Origin: Acidobacteriota bacterium
GTDB lineage: Bacteria > Acidobacteriota > Vicinamibacteria > Vicinamibacterales > 2-12-FULL-66-21
Direction of reading: 5' to 3'
Assembly (NCBI GenBank): GCA_013694635.1
Contig: JACDCA010000142.1
Location: forward strand, 1-5,327
Length of the DNA stretch: 5,327 nt
Part shown: in pieces, positions 1 to 5,327 of the stretch
Position numbering within the stretch: the stretch's first letter is position 1
How the letters are laid out: each line of letters starts with the position of its first letter
The notes under the pieces: model-generated
The model's input: only the letters and a program-made list of their open reading frames with translations
Databases searched by the model: none
What the model was told of the DNA's origin: nothing
Position numbers and translations under genes: made by a program

Positions 1-1091
1 TCACGTTCGAAGGGGTCATCAAGCCTGCCTTTGCCATCGTGTCCGCAAGCGGCGCGACGCTGCCGCAGGACGTCCGCATGCTCGTCGAGCGTGCGATGGG
101 AGGGTCGCAGACGGTGCGGTTGCTCGCCCCCCCCGCCGACCAGGCCGACAAGGCGCTCAAAGCGAACCAGCTCTCGGGGGACTGGCTGGCCACCGATGCC
201 GGCGGACGTCCCGTCGGCGCAGCGGCGCAGATGGCCGGGTCGATCCGCAAAGAAGCCTCCACCAGACTCGCAGAGGCGTTTGCCGTTCAGGGGGTCGCCT
301 CGGTGACGGCACTCGATGCGAACAGGGTCGTCGTCGCATTGCTCGCCGCGGGCAGCACGGCGCCCGATGTCTTCGAAGTCTCGCTCGACAACACGGCATC
401 CATCAACGCCGCGCTGGCGACGCTCGACCAGGCGATCCCGATGTCACGTCCGTCGATCGGTATCACTGCGATCGATGTAGCGGATGTCGCTGGGGCGGTC
501 GTGGCGGGCATCGATGCCAACAGTCCGGCAGCGGCAACGGCGTTGAAGGTCGGCGACGTGATCGGTCAGGCCGCCGGTCAGCCGGTCGCCGACGCTACGG
601 CGCTGGCCAAGGTGGTGAGCGGCCGCGCGGCTGGCCAGAACCTGCCGATGGAAGCACGTGACGCGGCGGGGGCGACAAAGCGCGTCGAGCTGCCCGTGTT
701 TCTCACACCTCGCATCATCGGGCTGGTCGAGCAGGGGATCCCCGTCAACCGGGTGCTGCTCGACCTGCGCGCACGGTCTGCGGGCATCACCGATCCCTTC
801 GAACAGGCCGTCGTCCGGCTGAATACGGCGATCGCACTCGGACGGGTTGGAGAGTGGAGCACGGCGCAGGCGGAGCTGCGCCAGGTGAAATTGCCAGACC
901 GTCCGGGCGTTGGCAACGGCACCGTCCAGTATCTGCTCGGGGTCGCGGCCGAAGCGCTGGGCAGTCGCGCGGAGGCGGAAGTCAACTACAAAGCCGCGAT
1001 GGCAACGGAAAGCCTGTTGAGTGATGACGGTCCGCGAGTGAAAGACCTCGCCGAAGCCCGGCTTGCCGAAATGCTGCGCGGATCGCGCTAA
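1..1091 (+). CDS. PDZ and TPR-like domain protein, 5'-truncated by the window edge
   Basis: The frame is open from the first complete codon at base 3 to the TAA at 1089-1091, so the true start lies outside the window; the GTG at 39 is internal, because protein-like sequence (TFEGVIKPAFAI) precedes it. The first ~135 visible residues match no fold I recognise. Bases 450-698 encode a PDZ domain: PSIGITAIDV opening, a hydrophobic AGAVVAGIDANSPAA segment, then LKVGDVIGQAAGQPV, the usual 'G-D-x-I' carboxylate-loop region of HtrA/S2P-type PDZ domains. From about 792 to 998 there are two TPR-like helical pairs (FEQAVVRLNTAIALGRVGEWSTA and VQYLLGVAAEALGSRAEAE). No protease motif is visible. A role as an exported scaffold, or as the C-terminal half of a VWA-type protein, is inference only. 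The stop is followed almost directly by the inverted repeat at 1094, and the 3' end overlaps the proposed DUF305 start by 29 bases. Confidence 0.85.
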   Translation, partial: TFEGVIKPAFAIVSASGATLPQDVRMLVERAMGGSQTVRLLAPPADQADKALKANQLSGDWLATDAGGRPVGAAAQMAGSIRKEASTRLAEAFAVQGVASVTALDANRVVVALLAAGSTAPDVFEVSLDNTASINAALATLDQAIPMSRPSIGITAIDVADVAGAVVAGIDANSPAAATALKVGDVIGQAAGQPVADATALAKVVSGRAAGQNLPMEARDAAGATKRVELPVFLTPRIIGLVEQGIPVNRVLLDLRARSAGITDPFEQAVVRLNTAIALGRVGEWSTAQAELRQVKLPDRPGVGNGTVQYLLGVAAEALGSRAEAEVNYKAAMATESLLSDDGPRVKDLAEARLAEMLRGSR

Positions 1092-1764
1092 CTGGGGACA
1101 GCCACCTTTTTTCGCGTATCGTAAAAAGGTGGCTGTCCCCGTTTTTGTTGTTCTCCTCGCGCTCGCGGCGGGGTGTGGAACCACGGCCGGCGGCCAGCAG
1201 CCAGCCATCGTCCAGCCAGGCGCGCCAGGCGCCCCGACGAGAGTGCTGACCGCCGACAAGGTGAAGGCCCTGCCTCAGCCCGGGTTCACCCCTGCGGACG
1301 TGCAGTTCATGCTGGGGATGATCGGCCATCACGCGCAGGCCGTCGAGATGACGGGGCTGCTCGCGACGCGAACCGCCGATGCCGACATGAAGAAGCTCGC
1401 GCAGCGGATCGAGCTGTCGCAGGCCGACGAAATCAAGATGATGAAAGACTGGCTGCATCAGCGCGGGCAGCCGTTGCCCGACGAGCACGCTCACCATGGT
1501 GACGGGGCGAAGCTGATGCCCGGCATGCTCACGGCGGACGAAATGAAGCGTCTCGCAGCGGCCACCGGCGCGGAGTTCGAACGGTTGTTTCTCGAGTACA
1601 TGATCACGCACCATCTAGGGGCTTTGACGATGGTGAAGGGGCTGTTCTCGACGCCTGGCGCCGGCCAGGAGTCTGAGATTTTCGCGTTCGCGTCCGATGT
1701 GGACGCCGATCAGCGCATGGAAATCGACCGGATGGGCGCCATGCTGAAGGAGCGTCAGAAATGA
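1063..1764 (+). CDS. DUF305 family lipoprotein
   Basis: The body is a clear DUF305 protein (ferritin-like four-helix fold, extracytoplasmic, suspected metal binding; function not established). Both halves of the internal duplication are visible. The first has D79-VQFMLGMIGHH-AQAVEM with H89/H90, then SQADEIKMM. The second has FERLFLEYMITHH-LGALTM with H183/H184, then DQRMEIDRM. A His-rich loop (DEHAHHGDG, 141-149) lies between them. The N-terminus reads YRKK, a hydrophobic run, then LALAAGC with the presumed lipidated Cys at residue 38 (codon 1174), which suggests a membrane-anchored lipoprotein. The start is uncertain: no ATG lies between the in-frame TGA at 1039 and the signal peptide. The only candidates are TTG at 1063 (weak GAAG upstream, overlapping the PDZ gene) and GTG at 1129, which would leave a signal with no positive charge. 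The inverted repeat at 1094-1140 encodes residues 11-26. The gene overlaps the propeller gene by ATGA. Confidence 0.88.
   Translation: MPKCCADRANWGQPPFFAYRKKVAVPVFVVLLALAAGCGTTAGGQQPAIVQPGAPGAPTRVLTADKVKALPQPGFTPADVQFMLGMIGHHAQAVEMTGLLATRTADADMKKLAQRIELSQADEIKMMKDWLHQRGQPLPDEHAHHGDGAKLMPGMLTADEMKRLAAATGAEFERLFLEYMITHHLGALTMVKGLFSTPGAGQESEIFAFASDVDADQRMEIDRMGAMLKERQK
1094..1140. repeat. REP-like perfect inverted repeat (18-bp stem, 11-nt loop)
   Basis: The left arm GGGGACAGCCACCTTTTT (1094-1111) and right arm AAAAAGGTGGCTGTCCCC (1123-1140) are exact reverse complements around the loop TCGCGTATCGT; two further C-G pairs (1113-1114 with 1120-1121) can form in the loop. An 18-bp perfect stem is far beyond chance in 5 kb. 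The GGGGACAG...CTGTCCCC ends resemble dispersed palindromes I recall from many GC-rich environmental genomes, probably mobilised by REP-associated Y1 transposases (RAYT/TnpA-REP). No transposase lies in the window, so that link is inference. The element begins 3 bp after a stop codon and its right arm is read as codons of the DUF305 gene. Confidence 0.85.
1094..1152 (+). terminator. Possible intrinsic terminator formed by the inverted repeat
   Basis: The 18-bp stem ending in CCCC is followed at 1141-1152 by GTTTTTGTTGTT, so a transcript would carry a strong hairpin and then a U-rich stretch, the layout of a Rho-independent terminator for the PDZ gene. The U-tract is interrupted by G residues. 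It also encodes VFVV of the DUF305 signal peptide, so complete termination would silence the next two genes unless they have an internal promoter. Partial termination is a reasonable alternative. Confidence 0.35.
1746..1752 (+). promoter_or_regulatory. Ribosome binding site of the propeller gene
   Basis: GAAGGAG lies inside the end of the DUF305 gene, 8 bases before the ATG at 1761. It is a near-ideal Shine-Dalgarno sequence, and it fixes this ATG as the start and supports translational coupling through the ATGA overlap (1761-1764). Confidence 0.75.
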
Positions 1765-3587
1765 ACGCCGTTGCACGCAGGGCTCTTGTCATCCCTGCCC
1801 TGTTTCTCGTCGTGAGTATTGCCGGCGTCGCCCAGGACAAGGCGCCAGGCACGGACCCGCGCGTCGGCCTGAAGCCAGGGGTGAAGGACGCCGGCCAAGC
1901 GGCCTGGAACCTGGAGCTGATTGCGTCGGTGCCCAAGCCGTCTGGGTTCTTCGATCCCAAGGCACCCGCGGGGGAACCGACGCCGGCGGAAAAGCCGGAC
2001 CCGCCGGCCCCGCCCCCCGGAGCGCCTAAGCCTGTCGAGCCGCCGTCCCCTCCCTTCACCGGACTCGATTACGCGAACTCCGACGCAGCGTTTCGCGGCA
2101 ATCAGATGTTCATGGGGAACTTCAGCGGCTTCAACGCTTATGACATCGGCAATCCGAGGAACCCGAAGCTGATTGCATCGGTGATCTGCCCTGGCGGCCA
2201 GGGGGATGTCTCGGTGCACGGCAACCTGCTGTTCATGTCGGTCGAACAGACGCGGGGACGCGTCGACTGTGGCACCGGAGGGGTCGAGGCTCCCGTCAGC
2301 GGCGAGCGCTTCCGTGGCGTTCGCGTGTTCGATATTTCGGAGGTCAGCAAGCCGAAACAGCTTGCCGCAGTTCAGACCTGCCGTGGCTCACACACCCACA
2401 CGCTGCTGGTCGATCCCGACGACAAGCAGAACGTCTATATCTACGGATCGGGCACCGGCACGGTGCGCTCCGCGGAGGAGCTCGCCGGCTGCTCGGGTCT
2501 CGAGCCAAAGGAGGATCCCAACACCGCGCTCTTCAGCATCGACGTCATCCAGGTGCCCCTCTCCGCCCCGGAGAAAGCGCGGATCGTCAGCCGTCCACGG
2601 ATTTTTGCGGATCCGAAGACGGGGGCGGTGTCCGGTTTATGGCAGGGAGGCGATCATGGTCCCGGTACGCAGAAGACGAGCGTCACCAACCAGTGCCACG
2701 ACATTACGGTGTTCCCGGAAGTGGGCCTGGCCGCCGGAGCGTGCTCGGGTAACGGCATCCTGCTCGACATTTCGGACCCCGTGAAGCCGGTGCGGCTGGA
2801 CCACGTGATCGACAAGAGCTTCGCGTACTGGCATTCCGCGACGTTCAGCAACGATGGCACCAAAGTGATCTTCACTGACGAGTGGGGCGGCGGGACGCGG
2901 CCGCGCTGCCGGGCGACGGATCCTCCGACCTGGGGCGCCAACGCCATCTTCGAGGTGGTCGACAGGAAGCTGCGTTTCGGCAGCTATTACAAGCTGCCGG
3001 CGCCGCAGACCGACATCGAGAACTGCGTGGCGCACAACGGCTCGATCATTCCCGTGCCCGGGCGCGACATCATGGTCCAGGGCTGGTACCAGGGCGGAAT
3101 CTCCGTGTTCGATTTCACCGATCCGGCGAAGCCGTTCGAGATCGCGTTCTTCGACCGGGGTCCGGTGGACGCCGCCAGGCTGATCACGGCCGGCCACTGG
3201 TCGGCGTACTGGTACAACGGCGCGATCTACGGCCCCGAAATGGCGCGCGGCCTCGACGTCCTGCGGCTGAAGCCGAGTAAGCACCTCTCGCAGAGCGAAG
3301 TCGATGCAGCAAACGCCGTCCGCCTGCCGGAGTTCAACCCACAACAACAGCCGCGGGTGACCTGGCCGGCGACAGCGGTCGTGGCACGCGCGTATCTCGA
3401 CCAGTTGACACGCAGCAGCGGGATTCAGCCGGCGAAGGCGTCCGCGCTGAGAGGCGCGCTCGACAAGTCCAATCGCGCTGGGCTGGCTTCGATGGCGGGT
3501 GAGCTCGAAAAGGAGGCCGCGTCCGCGACGGGAGCCACCGCGTCACGCCTTCGCGCTCTCGCAGCGACGATCAAGACGCTTCGCTGA
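1761..3587 (+). CDS. Exported LVIVD-type beta-propeller protein
   Basis: 608 residues. A Sec signal peptide (RR at 6-7, hydrophobic 8-23) ends with a likely signal peptidase I site after G-V-A24. A proline-rich linker spans roughly residues 70-99. The core (about 100-505) shows repeated blade ends typical of LVIVD repeats: FNAYDIGNPRNPKLIASV, VRVFDISEVSKPKQLAAV, ILLDISDPVKPVRLD and ISVFDFTDPAKPFEIAFFD. I count seven blades by eye. Blade-opening strands carry D108, D149, H213, H313, H358, H425 and H479 at similar positions. Eight cysteines (143, 170, 207, 244, 312, 328, 383, 422) would allow disulfides in an exported protein. The last ~100 residues look helical (ARAYLDQLTRSSGIQPAKAS onward), recalling helical C-terminal tails on secreted proteins. 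The function is unknown. Coupling to the DUF305 gene suggests that the two products act together at the membrane or in the periplasm, possibly around a metal; this is inference. Confidence 0.9.
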   Translation: MNAVARRALVIPALFLVVSIAGVAQDKAPGTDPRVGLKPGVKDAGQAAWNLELIASVPKPSGFFDPKAPAGEPTPAEKPDPPAPPPGAPKPVEPPSPPFTGLDYANSDAAFRGNQMFMGNFSGFNAYDIGNPRNPKLIASVICPGGQGDVSVHGNLLFMSVEQTRGRVDCGTGGVEAPVSGERFRGVRVFDISEVSKPKQLAAVQTCRGSHTHTLLVDPDDKQNVYIYGSGTGTVRSAEELAGCSGLEPKEDPNTALFSIDVIQVPLSAPEKARIVSRPRIFADPKTGAVSGLWQGGDHGPGTQKTSVTNQCHDITVFPEVGLAAGACSGNGILLDISDPVKPVRLDHVIDKSFAYWHSATFSNDGTKVIFTDEWGGGTRPRCRATDPPTWGANAIFEVVDRKLRFGSYYKLPAPQTDIENCVAHNGSIIPVPGRDIMVQGWYQGGISVFDFTDPAKPFEIAFFDRGPVDAARLITAGHWSAYWYNGAIYGPEMARGLDVLRLKPSKHLSQSEVDAANAVRLPEFNPQQQPRVTWPATAVVARAYLDQLTRSSGIQPAKASALRGALDKSNRAGLASMAGELEKEAASATGATASRLRALAATIKTLR

Positions 3588-3595
3588 TCGCCGCG

Positions 3596-4342
3596 TCACG
3601 CCGGCAGCGTATCCACGACGCGGCCGTCGAACAGGTAAACGTGCCGGCGCGCCTGGGCGATCCAGCGAGGATCGTGGGTGGCGATGCAGACCGTCGCGCC
3701 GTCCGCGTGCAGCTCGCCGAGCATCTGCATCAGCGACTCGCCGCTCTTCGAGTCGAGGTTCCCTGTCGGTTCGTCCGCCAGAAGAATCGCCGGCCGGCCC
3801 GCGATGGCTCGCGCCACGGCGACGAGCTGCTGATGGCCGCCCGACAGGGACCCCGGGCGCTGTTTCGAGCGATTCAGCATGTCGACGCGCCCGAGCGCTC
3901 CCTCGACCGTGGCCTTGCGCTCGGCCGCCGGCACCCCTCTCAGCGTCAGCGGATACTCGACGTTCTCATACACCGTCATGTCGCCGATCAGATTGAAGCT
4001 CTGAAAGATCAGGCCGATGTCGAGACTGCGGGCGCGCGCCCGCTCCGCGGGTGTCATGCGGTCAACACCGCGTCCATTGAGCCAGTACGAACCGGACGTG
4101 GGCGTATCGAGGAGGGCGAGCGTTGACAGGAGCGTCGACTTTCCGCAGCCGGACGGTCCCGAGACACAGACGTACTCGCCACGGTGGATATCGAGTGTGA
4201 CGTCGCGAAGGGCCCACGTCTGCTCGTCGGCGTCCCCTTTGAAGACGCGGCTGACCCCTTCCAGGCGGATGACAGGGCCGCCGGCGCCGGGCGCATTGCC
4301 GGACCCCGTTTCTTCCGCTTTCGTGCGCCGCCACCAGGACAT
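3596..4342 (-). CDS. ABC transporter ATP-binding protein, MacB/LolD class
   Basis: 248 residues, a complete nucleotide-binding domain of the type that powers MacB, LolCDE or FtsE-like membrane complexes. Visible motifs: Walker A GPSGCGKST (62-70), Q-loop Q114 in IFQSFNL, signature LSGGHQQ (166-172), Walker B ILLADE (186-191), D-loop NLDS (195-198) and H-loop H223 in ATHD. The 'LADEPTGNLDS' wording and the VYENVEYPL segment are typical of the MacB/LolD subfamily. The signature differs from the common LSGGQQQRVAVARA by H for Q and L for R. About 23 extra residues, rich in Gly/Ala/Pro and charge, precede the domain. The ATG is set by an excellent ribosome binding site. No permease is in the window: downstream lies a convergent gene 8 bp away, and the upstream neighbour is an HTH protein. 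The partner and substrate (lipoprotein, peptide, drug or other) cannot be told. Confidence 0.93.
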   Translation of the reverse strand: MSWWRRTKAEETGSGNAPGAGGPVIRLEGVSRVFKGDADEQTWALRDVTLDIHRGEYVCVSGPSGCGKSTLLSTLALLDTPTSGSYWLNGRGVDRMTPAERARARSLDIGLIFQSFNLIGDMTVYENVEYPLTLRGVPAAERKATVEGALGRVDMLNRSKQRPGSLSGGHQQLVAVARAIAGRPAILLADEPTGNLDSKSGESLMQMLGELHADGATVCIATHDPRWIAQARRHVYLFDGRVVDTLPA

Positions 4343-4346
4343 CCAC

Positions 4347-4353
4347 CCTCCCT
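4347..4353 (-). promoter_or_regulatory. Ribosome binding site of the ABC ATPase gene
   Basis: On the minus strand AGGGAGG stands 4 bases before the ATG at 4342. This strong Shine-Dalgarno sequence decides the start in favour of MSWWRRTKAEE. Confidence 0.7.
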
Positions 4354-4406
4354 GCGTGGTTACTTGGACGGAATTGCTGGAGGAATGGATGGGGAGGACG
4401 AGAGAT

Positions 4407-4452
4407 GCAGCCCTGAAGGGCTCGAACGCCCTGCGATGGGCAGCCCGGGCTG
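4407..4452. repeat. Cluster of GCCC/GGGC palindromes in the intergenic gap
   Basis: The 123-bp gap between the HTH stop (4466) and the ABC start (4342) holds three adjacent inverted repeats. These are AGCCC-TGAA-GGGCT (4409-4422), GCCC-TGCGAT-GGGC (4428-4441) and the perfect 12-bp palindrome CAGCCCGGGCTG (4441-4452). On the minus strand they follow the HTH stop and could fold as mRNA hairpins, which would stabilise the 3' end or weaken read-through into the ABC gene. There is no U-tract, so a classical terminator is not supported. The pattern recalls REP-like intergenic elements, but only genome-wide copy number could show that. Confidence 0.5.
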
Positions 4453-4465
4453 GACTACGGGCGGA

Positions 4466-5062
4466 TTACGCGGGTTCGACGGCGGCTTCCTGGGCGGCTT
4501 CCGCGGGCACGGGCTCCGGGGGGGCGCTGCGGAACAGGCGGGCGAACACAGCGGAGGCGGCGCTGCCTCCGACCGCGAGCCCGAGGACGTGGCAGCCGAT
4601 CGTCACCACGGCCAGCGCCATCCAGCTATTTGCCATCACCGTCATGCGGAGCGCGGTCGCAAGAACCCCGATCAGCAAGAGGTCGAACGCAACGAGGGCC
4701 AGGCGGCGGCGTGCGATGCGCCACTGCGCGCAGGGATCCGCCGCGAATGTAAGACGCAGCGGTTCGGCGGCCGGCGCGCCGCTTTTCTTTGCGGGATCTG
4801 GCCGGTCGGGAAAGGCCGTCTTGGCGAAACACTCGCTGAACTGGGAAGCGAGATCGTCAGGGTCGAGGCCGATCGCAACGGCATAATCCCGGACGTACGA
4901 TCGGCTGTAGATCCCTGTCGGCCAGCGCGAACAGTCGCCGCGTTCCAGCGCCTTGAGCAGGCTGGCGCTGATCTTGGTGTCGAGGGCAATGGCTTCGATC
5001 GACACGCCGCTCAGCTCCCGCTGCCGGCGTAGAGCTTCACCGAACGCGCGCTGTGACTTCAC
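4466..5062 (-). CDS. RodZ-like HTH protein with two predicted membrane helices
   Basis: 198 residues. Residues 6-66 form a RodZ-type helix-turn-helix (HTH_25 / XRE superfamily): FGEALRRQRELSGVSIEAIA, then KISASLLKALERGD and YSRSYVRDYAVAIGLDPDDL. This contains the family's hallmark 'LLKALERGD...P.GIYSRSYVRDYA' wording. In RodZ this domain contacts MreB, and in related membrane-bound regulators it may bind DNA. Unlike RodZ, which has one membrane span and a periplasmic domain, this protein has a basic stretch (RIARRR, 115-120) and then two hydrophobic segments (about 121-141 and 145-168), ending in an Ala/Pro/Glu-rich tail. The HTH is therefore probably cytoplasmic on a hairpin membrane anchor. 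The start is GTG, overlapping the upstream small gene's TGA as GTGA, with AGAGGG (5073-5078) 10 bases upstream. It is probably a membrane-tethered regulator or scaffold rather than true RodZ; no ligand is apparent. Confidence 0.85.
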   Translation of the reverse strand: MKSQRAFGEALRRQRELSGVSIEAIALDTKISASLLKALERGDCSRWPTGIYSRSYVRDYAVAIGLDPDDLASQFSECFAKTAFPDRPDPAKKSGAPAAEPLRLTFAADPCAQWRIARRRLALVAFDLLLIGVLATALRMTVMANSWMALAVVTIGCHVLGLAVGGSAASAVFARLFRSAPPEPVPAEAAQEAAVEPA

Positions 5063-5322
5063 AAGGTCTCATCCCTCTGGGCCCGCGCGTTCGACAGCCA
5101 TTCTTCACTTACTCCTGACACGGTGGCGTGCAAAGAGTCGGTCCCCGCGTCGCGGCGGAGACGACGTGCGACGGCAACCGTCGCCGCTAGCGCGAGCGCG
5201 CCTACACCAACAATCCAGATGTTGAACATATTGAATTGTGAATGACAAAATTGCAACAACGATTCCATGAAACGACGCGGTTCCTGCTCGAATTCCGCCA
5301 CCGAGCGCATGACCTGCCGCAC
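5059..5322 (-). CDS. Small single-pass membrane protein, start uncertain
   Basis: I do not recognise this protein. The frame ends with a TGA sharing GTGA with the HTH gene start, which argues for real, coupled coding. One hydrophobic segment (IWIVGVGALALAATVAVA) is followed by a basic stop-transfer stretch (RRLRR) and a polar tail ending EEWLSNARAQRDETL. That predicts a one-span protein with its C-terminus in the cytoplasm, where the HTH domain of its neighbour would also lie. Start candidates are GTG at 5322, ATGs at 5310 and 5268, and ATG at 5229, the last giving 56 residues (5059-5229). None has a convincing ribosome binding site, and the frame stays open to the window edge, so a longer protein is possible. 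The codons at about 5229-5268 are AT-rich compared with the rest, which favours the 5229 start with non-coding sequence upstream. Confidence 0.55.
   Translation of the reverse strand: MRQVMRSVAEFEQEPRRFMESLLQFCHSQFNMFNIWIVGVGALALAATVAVARRLRRDAGTDSLHATVSGVSEEWLSNARAQRDETL
5228..5256 (-). promoter_or_regulatory. Possible sigma-70-like promoter in an AT-rich patch
   Basis: On the minus strand TTGCAA (5256-5251) and CAATAT (5233-5228) are separated by 17 bases, a weak match to -35/-10 consensus in the most AT-rich stretch of the window (about 5206-5270). It would drive the HTH gene. Its -10 touches the ATG at 5229, so it cannot serve a protein starting there. Base composition alone could explain the match. 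Confidence 0.22.
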
Positions 5323-5327
5323 GTGTC

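Noticed and set aside
444..1259. Long open frame on the minus strand antisense to the PDZ gene
   Set aside because: It shadows a well-supported gene, runs through the inverted repeat, and its Arg/His-rich translation shows no recognisable domain.
2637..3347. Minus-strand open frame within the propeller gene
   Set aside because: The opposite strand encodes continuous LVIVD-like blades, and this frame shows no domain.
3588..3595. Bidirectional terminator between the convergent genes
   Set aside because: Only 8 bp separate the stop codons, and I see no hairpin with a T-run on either strand.
3538..3602. Exact 12-bp direct repeat CCGCGTCACGCC at 3538-3549 and 3591-3602, near the convergent stop codons
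   Set aside because: One 12-bp match is expected by chance in a 5-kb GC-rich sequence, and both copies lie in or at the edge of coding sequence.
4184..5032. Long plus-strand open frame across the ABC and HTH genes
   Set aside because: It is antisense to two genes with clear domain motifs; its Gly/Arg-rich translation is what GC-rich antisense frames usually give.
5267..5327. Plus-strand frame from ATG 5267 running off the right edge, divergent from the HTH operon
   Set aside because: Only about 20 codons are visible, with no ribosome binding site and no recognisable sequence, so it cannot be supported.

Overview
The window is GC-rich and densely coding, and reads as bacterial. Almost all of it is occupied by five genes plus one small partial gene. 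My best guess is a soil- or sediment-type bacterium, perhaps Acidobacteriota (Vicinamibacteria-like). This rests on GC-rich codon use, a DUF305 / LVIVD-type propeller gene pair, a MacB-type ATPase and REP-like palindromes. No marker gene is present, so the taxonomic call is weak.

Left part, + strand (1-3587): the 3' part of a gene for a PDZ-plus-TPR protein enters from the left edge and stops at 1091. Three bases later lies a perfect 18-bp inverted repeat (1094-1140) of REP-like character. It runs into the start of a DUF305 lipoprotein gene (1063-1764), whose signal-peptide n-region is encoded by the repeat's right arm. The DUF305 gene overlaps the next gene by the ATGA quartet. That next gene (1761-3587) encodes a 608-residue exported beta-propeller with LVIVD-like blades, a proline-rich linker and a helical tail. 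DUF305 and the propeller look like a translationally coupled pair working outside the cytoplasmic membrane.

Right part, - strand (3596-5327): this operon converges on the propeller gene with only 8 bp between the two stop codons. In transcription order it holds a small single-pass membrane protein (start uncertain, possibly running off the right edge), then a RodZ-like HTH protein with two predicted membrane helices (GTGA overlap with the former). A 123-bp gap rich in GCCC/GGGC palindromes follows, and then an ABC transporter ATPase of the MacB/LolD class with no permease in view.

No RNA gene, CRISPR array, transposase or phage gene was found. The points most worth a second look are the REP-like element remodelling the DUF305 gene start and the repeated His/Asp position in the blades of the propeller. 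I see no clear sign of a wholly new multi-gene system.
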